NCBI GenBank assembly: GCA_039029395.1 | Contig: JBCCGG010000010.1 | Location: 1 to 64,000 of the forward strand | Length of the DNA stretch: 64,000 nt | Direction of reading: 5' to 3' | From: JBCCGG01 sp039029395 | GTDB lineage: Bacteria > Pseudomonadota > Alphaproteobacteria > Kiloniellales > JAKSDN01 | In this document: piece by piece, positions 32,810 to 41,548 of the stretch | How the letters are laid out: each line of letters starts with the position of its first letter | Numbering within the stretch: position 1 is the first letter of the stretch | Translations under genes and position numbers: made by a program | Notes under the pieces: generated by a model | Told to the model about the DNA's origin: nothing | The model's database searches: none | The model's input: only the letters and a program-made list of their open reading frames with translations

Positions 32810-33949
32810 GTGCGGACATGCGACATACTGGTGATTGGCGGCGGCATCGCCGGGATGAGCGCAGCCGCCGAGCTGGCCGACTTAGGCAAGGTCGTGCTGC
32901 TCGAGCGCGAAGCCTTTCCCGGCAGCCACAGCACCGGCCGGTCGGCGGCGACCTTTCTCCAGATCTACGGCCCGCCCACGGTGCGCCGCTTGGTGCGTGC
33001 CGGCCGCGACTTTCTTGAAAATCCGCCCGATGGCTTTTGCGACCACCCGATCTTGTCGCCTCGGGGCTTACTGCAGGTCGCTTTGCCCGGGCACGGCGCA
33101 CAGTTGTTGAGCCAGCTAGAGGCGGACCGTGCCTTTGCCCCGGAGCTAAGGGAGATCTCACCCGAGGAGGCGCTGGAGATCGTGCCGATTTTGCGGCCCG
33201 AACGGGTGGAGGCGGCGATCTACGAGCCGACCTGCCGGGATATCGACGTTGATGCTTTGCTGCAGGGTTACCAGCGCCGCTTCAAGGCCCTGGGCGGGAG
33301 CGTCGAGACCTCGGCCGAGGTTTCGGCGCTGGCCCGCCAGGATGGGGTTTGGCGGGTTACCATGGCAGCCGGCGCCTTCGAAGCGCCGGTCGTGGTCAAT
33401 GCCGCTGGTGCCTGGGCCGACGAGATCGCCGGCTTGGCCGGCTTGACGCCACTCGGTCTCGTGCCCAAGCGGCGCACCGCCTTTACCTTCGATCCGCCAG
33501 AGGGCATAGCGACCGAGGCCTGGCCGCTCACCTTGGAATCCGAGGAGACCTTCTATTTTAAGCCAGACGCCGGGCGCCTATTGGGTTCGCCGGCCGATGC
33601 AACCCCGGTGCCGCCCCAGGATGTCCAGCCGGAGGAATGGGATATCGCGGTCGGCGTCGACCGAATCGTCACCGCGACGACACTGGAAATCCGGCGTCTG
33701 GCTCACACCTGGGCGGGCCTGCGTACCTTCGCGCAAGACGGTGTGCCGGTCGCCGGCTTCGACGAGACCTGCGAGGGCTTCTTTTGGCTGGCAGGCCAAG
33801 GGGGCTACGGCATCAAGACCGCACCGGCGCTGAGCCGCCTCGCCGCCGCCGCTATCGGTCAAGGCGGGTTTCCCGAGGATCTAGGCACTGTAGGCCTGAC
33901 TGCGGCCGATCTGGCGCCTGGGCGCTTGCGCAGTGGGGCGACGGATTGA
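32810..33949 (+). CDS. FAD-dependent D-amino-acid (D-arginine) dehydrogenase-like oxidoreductase
   Basis: 379 residues from GTG 32810, chosen because GAAGGG lies six bases upstream; ATG 32768 is possible but has no ribosome site and would overlap the divergent gene's start. Flavin motif CDILVIGGGIAGMSAAAEL follows within the first 25 residues, then HSTGRSAATFLQIYGPP, typical of D-arginine dehydrogenase DauA-like enzymes, and the C-terminal WLAGQGGYGIKTAPAL flavin contact. The family oxidises D-amino acids or glycine-type amines. A GC hairpin follows the stop codon. Confidence 0.85.
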   Translation: MRTCDILVIGGGIAGMSAAAELADLGKVVLLEREAFPGSHSTGRSAATFLQIYGPPTVRRLVRAGRDFLENPPDGFCDHPILSPRGLLQVALPGHGAQLLSQLEADRAFAPELREISPEEALEIVPILRPERVEAAIYEPTCRDIDVDALLQGYQRRFKALGGSVETSAEVSALARQDGVWRVTMAAGAFEAPVVVNAAGAWADEIAGLAGLTPLGLVPKRRTAFTFDPPEGIATEAWPLTLESEETFYFKPDAGRLLGSPADATPVPPQDVQPEEWDIAVGVDRIVTATTLEIRRLAHTWAGLRTFAQDGVPVAGFDETCEGFFWLAGQGGYGIKTAPALSRLAAAAIGQGGFPEDLGTVGLTAADLAPGRLRSGATD

Positions 33950-33965
33950 CCGCCGGTCCGGCGGT
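33949..33965 (+). terminator. GC-rich dyad after the FAD oxidase gene
   Basis: ACCGCCGG-T-CCGGCGGT, a perfect 8-1-8 dyad that overlaps the last base of the stop codon. No U-run follows, so termination is uncertain. Confidence 0.35.
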
Positions 33966-33997
33966 GCTTCATCATAGGCCGGCGGATGGAGGTGGGT

Positions 33998-36304
33998 ATG
34001 AAGGTAGTTCGAAACATTTTGGCGGCGGCGCTTGTGGTTTTGATGGGGCTGGGCGTATCGGCCCATGCGCAAGACGGCGTTGCGGTCCCGAACTATCTTC
34101 AGGACATTCAGCCGATCTTCAACAAACGCTGCGTCGCCTGCCACGGCTGCCTAGGATCGCCCTGCAATCTCAAGCTTACCTCGCACCGGGCGGTCGAGCG
34201 GGGTGGCTTTGGCCAGAACCCCTATTCGATACACCTGTCGGCTTATCCGCGCACCGGCATGAATGTGCACCAAACGACCGAAGAATGGCGCGAAGTCGGC
34301 TTCTATCCAGTAATCTACGACAAGGGCCCGGGACTTGAGCGGCTTTATCGCTCGCTGCTCTATCAGATGATCGAAGCCGGCATGAGCTACAACAAACCGG
34401 GATTTTCCCGCCAAGCGGTGATGCCGATCTACAGCCAGCGCTATAAGCACCTCTGCCCGGCAACACCGGAGGTGCTCAAGATCCATTTGACCGAGAACCC
34501 GGCGGGCGGCATGCCGTTCGGATTGCCGGCGTTGGACATCGAGGAGTTTAGGACCTTGCGCGCTTGGATCACGGCCGGGGCGCCGGGGCCGACGGACGCT
34601 GAGCTGAAGGCCGCCAAGACGGTCAGCAACCCCTCGGCCGTTCGTGCTTGGGAGGAGTTTTTCAACAACACAGACAAGCGCAGCCAACTGGTGGCGCGCT
34701 ACATTTTCGAGCATGTCTTCCTGGCGACGATCGCTCTGGATGAAAGCCCCGGCGACCTGTTCCGCCTGGTGCGCTCGAAGACCCCGAGCGGCCAAGCCGT
34801 CGAGATCATCGACACGCCGCTGCCCTACAGCAATCCCTATTCCTATGCCGGAATCGATCGATTCTATTACCGGCTCGATAAGATCACGACGCCGATCATT
34901 CAGAAGAACCATTTCGTCTGGCATCTCAATCAAGCCGAGATGGACCACCTGAAAGAACTGTTTCTGGCTGGCCAGTGGGACGAAACAGCCAAGCTCGATG
35001 CGCCTTGGGACATCGGCAATCCTTTCAAGGTTTTTCAGGCGATGCCGACTGAAGCACGCTATCGCTTCCTGTTGGAGAATTCCGAGCTGATCGTTTCCGG
35101 CATCACTTACGGCCCGGTCTGCCTGGGACAGACCGCGACCTATGCGGTCAAGGATCAGTTCTGGGTCTACTTCGTCGATCCCAAGCACGATGTCTCGGTG
35201 CTCGAGCCAAAGCTCGGGCTGGAGACTTGGGACGCGTTCATGGATCACCTGGCCTACGGCAACCAGACCTACGAAGCGGCCTATGGGGCCGCGCTCGCCA
35301 AGCTGCGGCCCAAGGGATACACGATCGACGCGATCTGGAATGGCGACCGCAAGAACCCGAACGCTTGGCTCACCGTGTTGCGCCACGAGAGCAATGTGTC
35401 GGTCTTGAAAGGCCGGCAGGGCGGAATTCCGCGCACCATGTGGCTGATGGACTACAGCGGCTTCGAGCGGATCTACTACGACACCGTCGCTGATTTCGAA
35501 TACTGGTCGGGCGATGTCTCGAAGATCGCCACCCTGGTGTTCTTCAACTACCTGCGCCAGGAGTTTGAAGACAACTTCCTGCTGCTGCTGCCCGAGGACG
35601 AACGCAGCAAGATTCGCGACGATTGGACCCAAGGCATCGGCCAGTTCGCGCTCGATGTCATGCCTTTCGCCGGCGAAGACCAGCCGACCCAAATCGAGAC
35701 CAGTGCGAAGGAGCCTCTGCTCAGCCTGCTCAAACAGATTCATGCGCACATGGGCGAAGCGGTGAGTGGCCCGCTCGATTTGCTCAATCCTCACGTCAAG
35801 CCGAATGTCTCGCTGGACGACCCGGTGAAGACCTACGACGACTGGGTTAAGGCGGCCTCTCTGTTAACTCAAACCCGCCAGTACAAGTTCCCGCGCTTCC
35901 TGCCCAGCGTGACCCTCTTGAAACTGAACGACGGGGAGCAGTCCAAGGTCTATTCGCTGGTCGCCAACCGGGTCTATGCGACCCAGGACACATTGTTTTT
36001 CCAAAACGGCGAGTCGCTGCCTGACCTTTACACCATGAGCATTTATCCTACGATCATAGGCGGATTTCCCAATGCCATACTGGAGTTCGATCTGGTCGAA
36101 GCTGGCGACTTCCTTCGCAGCTTGAGGGATGTCCAAACGCTCGATGACTGGAACAAGTTGCGCGACCGCTATGCCGTGCTTCGGAACAGTGATCGCTTTT
36201 GGCCGATCTACGACTGGTTCACCCAGTGGAACTTTACAAACCGCGGCATCGAGGCCGGACATCTTGATCTTTCCTACTTCGACCTGTTCGATAAGGTCTA
36301 CTGA
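33998..36304 (+). CDS. cti: Fatty acid cis/trans isomerase
   Basis: 768 residues from the ATG at 33998, with GGAGGTGGGT directly upstream; an ATG four codons earlier is less well placed. Cti is a periplasmic c-type haem enzyme that turns cis into trans unsaturated fatty acids in membrane phospholipids, stiffening the membrane under solvent or heat stress. A signal peptide (LAAALVVLMGLGVSAHA) precedes the haem motif CVACH (Cys45-Cys48-His49). Length and the MPFGLPALDIEEF and MDYSGFERIYYD regions fit the family. Probably constitutive and monocistronic; no regulator is adjacent. Confidence 0.92.
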   Translation: MKVVRNILAAALVVLMGLGVSAHAQDGVAVPNYLQDIQPIFNKRCVACHGCLGSPCNLKLTSHRAVERGGFGQNPYSIHLSAYPRTGMNVHQTTEEWREVGFYPVIYDKGPGLERLYRSLLYQMIEAGMSYNKPGFSRQAVMPIYSQRYKHLCPATPEVLKIHLTENPAGGMPFGLPALDIEEFRTLRAWITAGAPGPTDAELKAAKTVSNPSAVRAWEEFFNNTDKRSQLVARYIFEHVFLATIALDESPGDLFRLVRSKTPSGQAVEIIDTPLPYSNPYSYAGIDRFYYRLDKITTPIIQKNHFVWHLNQAEMDHLKELFLAGQWDETAKLDAPWDIGNPFKVFQAMPTEARYRFLLENSELIVSGITYGPVCLGQTATYAVKDQFWVYFVDPKHDVSVLEPKLGLETWDAFMDHLAYGNQTYEAAYGAALAKLRPKGYTIDAIWNGDRKNPNAWLTVLRHESNVSVLKGRQGGIPRTMWLMDYSGFERIYYDTVADFEYWSGDVSKIATLVFFNYLRQEFEDNFLLLLPEDERSKIRDDWTQGIGQFALDVMPFAGEDQPTQIETSAKEPLLSLLKQIHAHMGEAVSGPLDLLNPHVKPNVSLDDPVKTYDDWVKAASLLTQTRQYKFPRFLPSVTLLKLNDGEQSKVYSLVANRVYATQDTLFFQNGESLPDLYTMSIYPTIIGGFPNAILEFDLVEAGDFLRSLRDVQTLDDWNKLRDRYAVLRNSDRFWPIYDWFTQWNFTNRGIEAGHLDLSYFDLFDKVY

Positions 36305-36422
36305 GTGAAGTGCGCATCAGGCTATCGCTTGCCGATTACAACTCTTTCATGTTTCTGGACGGAGTGCGAGCGGCGCACCACCTAGAAGACATGGACGATG
36401 CCTCTAATCTTGGTGTGCTCAC

Positions 36423-37187
36423 ATGACCGACTGGGTGCCTGCCGAGGTCGCGCGAACCTACAACGAGATCGCGCGCAACTACCGGGAATCAACGGAGCTG
36501 CCGTTGAGGGTCTACGTGGACCGTCCCACGGTGCTTCGCCTGGCCGGTCCCCTCGAAGGCAAACGTGTGTTGGACCTAGCCTGCGGCGAAGGTCACTACT
36601 CACGACTGCTCAAGCAGAACGGCGCGAAGGAGGTGCTTGGGGTCGATATCTCCCGAGAGATGATAATGCTTGCCGAGGAGGAGGAGGCGGTCAGGCCATT
36701 GGGTTGCCTATACCAAGAGGGCGACGTGATGGGTTTGTCGCTCGGCGAGAGCTTTGACCTGGTCGTTGGGGTTTATCTGCTCAACTATGCGGCCGACCGG
36801 AATCAACTGCGCGCCATGTGCGGCGCCATCGCGCGCCATCTGAAGCCAGGTGGCCGCTTTGTTGGCCTGAACTCGAACATGCTCCTAGGACCTGGCCGCT
36901 TTGCGGACTATCGGAAGTACCAGTTGCAAATGTCAGGTCGATCGGTCCGTGAAGATGGCGAGGCGATTTTGATAGAGTTCTTCAATCGGGACGGCACGGT
37001 CGCCCGCTTCGAGAACTACTATCTCTCGCCCGAGACCTACAAATGGGCTTTTGACGAGGTTGGCTTGCACGACTTCTCCTGGCAGAACGTCGCGGTTAGC
37101 GAGGCTGGACTTGATGCCTTCCCGGACGGCTATTGGGATGCACTCTTGGCCGCGCCCGCGACGATCGGCATGGTGGCAAGGAAGTAG
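36423..37187 (+). CDS. Class I SAM-dependent methyltransferase
   Basis: 254 residues. Motif I VLDLACGEGHYSRLLKQNGA near residues 48-67, GVDIS as motif II, and LKPGGRFVGLNSN near 140-152. The family acts on small molecules; the long C-terminal part with FFNRDGTVARFENYYLSPETY may build the substrate pocket. The opening DWVPAEVARTYNEIARNYRE is like ToxA/UbiE-related methyltransferases. No convincing ribosome site before the ATG, so the exact start is uncertain. Not clearly in an operon. Confidence 0.82.
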   Translation: MTDWVPAEVARTYNEIARNYRESTELPLRVYVDRPTVLRLAGPLEGKRVLDLACGEGHYSRLLKQNGAKEVLGVDISREMIMLAEEEEAVRPLGCLYQEGDVMGLSLGESFDLVVGVYLLNYAADRNQLRAMCGAIARHLKPGGRFVGLNSNMLLGPGRFADYRKYQLQMSGRSVREDGEAILIEFFNRDGTVARFENYYLSPETYKWAFDEVGLHDFSWQNVAVSEAGLDAFPDGYWDALLAAPATIGMVARK

Positions 37188-37343
37188 CGCCTTGCCCTAC
37201 CAGGGCCCTTTGCGCGCCAGGTTGTTCCCGGTGGAGGTTCACGACCCGCAGCAATGACGCTGGTTACTTCGATCATTTCTGCTTCGATCGTTTCGAACCG
37301 CGGTACAAATGTGCCAACTGGCTAGCCGTGCAGCCACTGCTAA

Positions 37344-37619
37344 TCAGTCTTCGCGCTCTACGATAATCTCATATGTTTGTGGATGTAGCTTCAGATCGAA
37401 CTCGCGGTTATCACCGTCCTTCATGGCGTCATCGACTTCCCACAGGCCATCGTCAAGCTCGATCTCCTCCCAAGTCACGTAGCCCGCGGCGCGTAGGCTC
37501 TTTTCGATCTCAACCAACTCCTCGGGGGTTGGAGGGCGGTCGTCAGCAATTGCCGTAGCTGGGACTAAAGCAACAGTTGCCGCAAACATCACGATCTTTG
37601 CTCGGCGTCGCAGGGCCAT
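37344..37619 (-). CDS. Small periplasmic PepSY-domain protein
   Basis: 91 residues. Basic start, signal peptide (IVMFAATVALVPATAIA) and then a PepSY-like fold: LRAAGYVTWEEIELDDGLWEV, then REFDLKLHPQTYEII. The pattern of a rise through Gly-Tyr, two acidic residues and a final Asp-Leu-Lys-Leu strand is typical. PepSY domains often inhibit or sense peptidases, or contact membrane proteins in the periplasm. Monocistronic. No regulator evident. Confidence 0.75.
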   Translation of the reverse strand: MALRRRAKIVMFAATVALVPATAIADDRPPTPEELVEIEKSLRAAGYVTWEEIELDDGLWEVDDAMKDGDNREFDLKLHPQTYEIIVERED

Positions 37620-37826
37620 TCGGAAACCTTTCCACTTGTGAACCTTTCGATCAACGTGGTTTCGAGAGTATCTAGACGCCGCCAGCGGTCAAGCGGCAAT
37701 CGACGAATGAAGAAGGAGCCGTGAGCGTGTGCGGGCAGCCTCCAGCGCGCTTTGATGCAACTCCCACCTCTGCCTCGATTCATTGGGCGAGAAGTGCAGC
37801 AAGACAATGCGACGATGACCGAATTC

Positions 37827-39227
37827 TCACCCCTTCCAATGCCCCTCGCGCACCAGGTCGTCCATGGTCTCCAGGATGGACTCGCGCAAGGTGTCGACCA
37901 GGGTGTCGATCTGGGCCCGAGTCAGGATGAGCGGCGGCGAGATCACATTGAGGTGGGCCACCGGACGGACGATTACGCCGCGCTTCTGACAATTCGCGGC
38001 AATGCGGTTGCCGATTTGGATCTCCGCCGGGAAAATCTCCTTAGTCTCCTTGTCGGCGACGTTCTCGACGCACAGCATGAAATCCTTGCCGCGCACCTCG
38101 CCGACGATCGGCAGATCGTCGAGCGTGGCCAGGCGCTGCTCGAAATAGGGACCAACCTCGCGCACGTGCTCGCAGATGCCTTCGCGTTCCATGATCTCGA
38201 TGTTCTTGAGCCCGGCCGCACAGCAGACCGGATGACCGGAGTATGTGAAGCCGTGGGTGAAAAGTGCGCCCTCGGCCTGGGGTACGGAGATCACGTCGTA
38301 GAACTCGTCCGAGATCAAGGTCGCCGAGAGCGGTACATAACCAGATGAGAGTCCCTTGGCGGTGTTGATGATATCGGGCGTGAAGTCGAAGACTTCCTCG
38401 GAGGCAAAGAAGTGCCCGAGGCGTCCAAAGGCGGTCACAACCTCGTCCGAGATCACCAGCACATCGTACTTGCGGCAGACCTCTGCGGTGCGCTTGTGGT
38501 AGCCCGGTGGCGGCACGATCACGCCGCCGGCGCCCATGATCGGCTCGGCAATGAAGCATGCGACGTTCTCGGGCCCGAGGGCGAGAATTGCATCCTCCAG
38601 GTCCTGGACGGTCTGGTCGCAAAACTCCTCCAGGCTCATGCCGTCCGGCCGGCGGTAGGGATTGGGAGCGGGGATGTGATGGACCAGGTTTGGGTGCAGG
38701 TCGAAGCCGGTGTGGTCGAACTCCACGCCGGTCATGGACATGGCGAGATAGGTGCTGCCGTGATAGCCGTCGGTGCGCGCGATCACTTTCTTCTTGTTCG
38801 GCTTGCCCAGGCGGTTGAAGTAGAAGTGGATCATGCGGATGGCCGTGTCGTTGGCCATCGAGCCGCCGGTACCGTAGAACACGTGATTGAGCGGCCCGGG
38901 TGCGAGCTCGGCCAGCTTGGCGGAAAGCTCCGCGGCCGGTGGCGAGGTGTGGTGCCCGAAGGAGGAGAAGTAGCACATACGTTGGGCTTGCTCGGCGATC
39001 GCCTGGGCGATCTCGGCATTGCCGTAGCCCACGTTGACGCACCACAGTCCACCGATGCCGTCCATGTAGCGGGTGCCGTCGGAATCGTAGACGTAGGCGC
39101 CCTCTGACTCAGCGATAACCAAGGAGCCTTCTTCCTTGAAGGTCGAGAAATCCGTCCAGGGATGGATGCAGTGGTCCCGATCCTTGCGCCTGAGATCCTC
39201 GGTGTCGTATGCGAAGTTGCTAGTCAT
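37827..39227 (-). CDS. Class III PLP-dependent aminotransferase (omega-amino acid/amine type)
   Basis: 466 residues. The PLP lysine is in NTAKGLSSGYVPL (Lys291), the cofactor Asp in VISDEVVTAFGRLG, and the phosphate contact in YGTGGSMAND. The fold covers omega-amino acid:pyruvate, taurine:pyruvate and diaminobutyrate aminotransferases; the sequence does not settle which. It is the last gene of the liv operon, 19 bases after an Asp/Glu-racemase-family gene. An amine, omega-amino acid or diamine imported by the Liv system is the natural candidate substrate (inference). Confidence 0.88.
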   Translation of the reverse strand: MTSNFAYDTEDLRRKDRDHCIHPWTDFSTFKEEGSLVIAESEGAYVYDSDGTRYMDGIGGLWCVNVGYGNAEIAQAIAEQAQRMCYFSSFGHHTSPPAAELSAKLAELAPGPLNHVFYGTGGSMANDTAIRMIHFYFNRLGKPNKKKVIARTDGYHGSTYLAMSMTGVEFDHTGFDLHPNLVHHIPAPNPYRRPDGMSLEEFCDQTVQDLEDAILALGPENVACFIAEPIMGAGGVIVPPPGYHKRTAEVCRKYDVLVISDEVVTAFGRLGHFFASEEVFDFTPDIINTAKGLSSGYVPLSATLISDEFYDVISVPQAEGALFTHGFTYSGHPVCCAAGLKNIEIMEREGICEHVREVGPYFEQRLATLDDLPIVGEVRGKDFMLCVENVADKETKEIFPAEIQIGNRIAANCQKRGVIVRPVAHLNVISPPLILTRAQIDTLVDTLRESILETMDDLVREGHWKG

Positions 39228-39246
39228 GGGTGGTTCTTCTCCCGAG

Positions 39247-39984
39247 TTAAAGTCGCATCAGCGCGCCGAAACCTTCCACCGGATCGGTGACGCCGGCCTG
39301 GCGCAGGCAGTCCCAGGCCAGCGCTTGATTGCTCGCGACCACCGGCTTGCCGATCGCAGCTTCCAGCTCAGCCAACACCGGCGAGACGCGAAGCGCGGTG
39401 CAGGAGACGAAGAGTCCGTCGACCTCACCGCTGCCCAGCTCGAGCCCGGCACGGAAGATGTCGTTCGGCGGCACTCGGCAGATCTCCGGATCGCCGGCCT
39501 GCTTGAAGCTGCCCTTGAGGGCAATCTCGAAGCCCTGGCCGGCGACGTAACTGCCGACCACTTCGTTGACCTCGTCTACATAGGGCGTCAAAAGCGCGAT
39601 GCGCCGACAGCCGAGGGCGCGCAATCCCTTGAGGCTGGCCGAGACCGGGTCGCTGCAGGCAACCGCCGGTCGGGCCGCGCGAATTCGCTCGGCGACACCC
39701 TCGGCACCGATCGTCATGGTGCCCGAGGTGCAACCGAAGGCGATTACGTCGAGCTTGTCGTCGGGCATCAAGCCTCGTGTGGTCTCGGTGATGTCCCGGG
39801 CCATGCCGCCCAAGGTCTCCACGTTGGCGACCCGGGGCATCGGAATGCGGTTGACATACAGGCCGATGCCTTCGTCCGGCGGCAAGAAGCGCCGCAGCTC
39901 CGGCTCGATCACGCAATCGCTGGCCAGCGCGATCAAGCCGATCGCCGCGCGGGCCGCCGGTCCATCGTCCTGCGCACAAGCCAT
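39247..39984 (-). CDS. Asp/Glu/hydantoin racemase superfamily protein (maleate cis-trans isomerase type)
   Basis: 245 residues from ATG 39984, 28 bases after the livF stop. The two catalytic cysteines are Cys85 in AFGCTSG and Cys195 in VSCTALR. The family includes maleate isomerase, arylmalonate decarboxylase, and EutA of ectoine catabolism, so the reaction could be isomerisation, racemisation or decarboxylation. It is clearly paralogous to the gene at 58696, sharing LGCRRIALLTPYV and VDG-FVSCT. Within the liv operon it probably acts on the imported compound. Confidence 0.85.
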   Translation of the reverse strand: MACAQDDGPAARAAIGLIALASDCVIEPELRRFLPPDEGIGLYVNRIPMPRVANVETLGGMARDITETTRGLMPDDKLDVIAFGCTSGTMTIGAEGVAERIRAARPAVACSDPVSASLKGLRALGCRRIALLTPYVDEVNEVVGSYVAGQGFEIALKGSFKQAGDPEICRVPPNDIFRAGLELGSGEVDGLFVSCTALRVSPVLAELEAAIGKPVVASNQALAWDCLRQAGVTDPVEGFGALMRL

Positions 39985-40012
39985 CGCGCGCCAGGGTAAA
40001 GGGGCAATGACG

Positions 40013-40726
40013 CTAGCCAAGATAGGCCTCCTTGACTTGTTCGTTGGCGAGCAGCTCGGCGCCGGGTCCCTCGAGCGCGATCTCCCCGGTTTCCAGCACG
40101 TAGCCGTAGTCGGCGACCTGGAGTGCGAGAAAGGCATTCTGCTCGACCAGCAGCACCGTAACTCCCTGGTCGCGGATGTCCTTGATCGCTTGGAACACGG
40201 TTTCGACGATGATCGGCGCCAGGCCCATGGAAGGCTCGTCGAGCAGCAGCATCTTGGGCTGGGACATGAGCGCGCGGCCCATGGCGAGCATCTGCTGCTC
40301 ACCGCCCGAAAGCGTGCCGGCGGTCTGAGCGATGCGTTCTTTCAGGCGCGGGAACATCTCGAGCACCTGCTCCTCTGTGGCTGCGATTTCTGCTCGGTCG
40401 CGGCGCAGGAAGGCGCCCATGCGAAGGTTTTCGCGCACGCTTAGGCGGCCAAAGATGCGCCGCCCCTCGGGCACTTGAACGACGCCTAGGCCAACCACCT
40501 TGTGGGGCGGCACTTCGGTGATCGGCTGATCATAGAAGCGGATTTCCCCTTCGGTCGCGGCCAGAATCGAGCTGATGGCCTTTAAGGTCGTGGTCTTTCC
40601 AGCGCCGTTGCCGCCGATCAGGGTGACGATCTGGTGCTTGGCAACGGAAAGCGAGATGCCGCGCAAGGCGTGGATCTTGCCGTAGAACACGTGAAGGTTG
40701 TCGACCTGGAGAACCGGCGTGCTCAT
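40013..40726 (-). CDS. livF: Branched-chain amino acid type ABC transporter ATP-binding protein LivF
   Basis: 237 residues. Walker A GGNGAGKTTTL near residues 37-47, ABC signature TLSGGEQQMLAMGRAL near 138-153, Walker B LLLDEPSMGLAP and the switch His after LLVEQN. LivF forms the ATPase pair with LivG on the cytosolic face. It lies six bases downstream of livG. The substrate range of such HAAT systems extends beyond branched-chain residues to amides, urea and benzoate-type compounds. Confidence 0.93.
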   Translation of the reverse strand: MSTPVLQVDNLHVFYGKIHALRGISLSVAKHQIVTLIGGNGAGKTTTLKAISSILAATEGEIRFYDQPITEVPPHKVVGLGVVQVPEGRRIFGRLSVRENLRMGAFLRRDRAEIAATEEQVLEMFPRLKERIAQTAGTLSGGEQQMLAMGRALMSQPKMLLLDEPSMGLAPIIVETVFQAIKDIRDQGVTVLLVEQNAFLALQVADYGYVLETGEIALEGPGAELLANEQVKEAYLG

Positions 40727-40732
40727 TCCAGA

Positions 40733-41548
40733 TCAGCCCGCCGCCAGGATCTTCTCGGCGCCGCTGCCCAGATAGGCCTCGATCACCTTGGGATCGTTTT
40801 GCACCTCGGCCGGCGAACCCTCGGAGATCTTCTCGCCGTGATCCAGCACGCTGACCGCGTCGGAAACATCCATGACGATGCGCATCTGGTGCTCGATCAA
40901 GAGGATCGTGGTGCCGAGATCGTCGCGGATGCGTCGGATGAAGGCCATGAGGTCGGCGCTCTCGCGCGGGTTCATGCCGGCCATGGGCTCATCGAGCATG
41001 AGCAGCTTGGGCTTGGTGGCGAGCGCCCGGCCGATCTCCAAACGGCGCTGCTCGCCGTAGGCCAGGTTGGGCGCAAGCATGTCGCCCTTGCCGGTTAGGC
41101 CGATGAATTCCAGGAGGCGGATTGCCTCGTCGTGGGCCTTGGCCTCGTCGTCGCGGCTGTGCCGGCTGTTGACCACGGCGCCCCACCAGGTCGACTTAAG
41201 GTGCAGATGCATGCCGACCAATATGTTCTCGATCGCGGTGAGATTCTTGAACAGGCGGATGTTCTGATAGGTACGGTTGATGCCGGCGGCGGCAACCCGG
41301 TCCGGCGTGTAGCCGTCGATGCGCTTGCCGTCGAACCAAATCTCTCCCTCGTCATGGGAGAAGAAGGCCATGATGCAATTGAACACCGTGGTCTTGCCGG
41401 CGCCGTTCGGGCCGATCAGGCTGTGCACTGAGTGCTCCTTGATCGCAAGGTCGAGCTTGTCGACCGCGACCAAGCCGCCGAAGCGCTTGGTGAGCTGTTT
41501 GCTGACGAAGAGGTCGCGCTCGGTCATGGTCGCCGTGCTCGCCTTCAT
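40733..41548 (-). CDS. livG: Branched-chain amino acid type ABC transporter ATP-binding protein LivG
   Basis: 271 residues. Walker A GPNGAGKTTVF, signature-like LAYGEQRRLEIGRALATKP and Walker B LLMLDEPMAGMNP are visible, with the LivG-specific long helical insertion between them (GMHLHLKSTWWGAV). Its ATG overlaps the livM stop by four bases (ATGA), which couples translation. Acts with LivF. Confidence 0.93.
   Translation of the reverse strand: MKASTATMTERDLFVSKQLTKRFGGLVAVDKLDLAIKEHSVHSLIGPNGAGKTTVFNCIMAFFSHDEGEIWFDGKRIDGYTPDRVAAAGINRTYQNIRLFKNLTAIENILVGMHLHLKSTWWGAVVNSRHSRDDEAKAHDEAIRLLEFIGLTGKGDMLAPNLAYGEQRRLEIGRALATKPKLLMLDEPMAGMNPRESADLMAFIRRIRDDLGTTILLIEHQMRIVMDVSDAVSVLDHGEKISEGSPAEVQNDPKVIEAYLGSGAEKILAAG

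Noticed and set aside
34151..35794. Long minus-strand frame inside cti
   Set aside because: Antisense shadow; cti has a haem motif and signal peptide.
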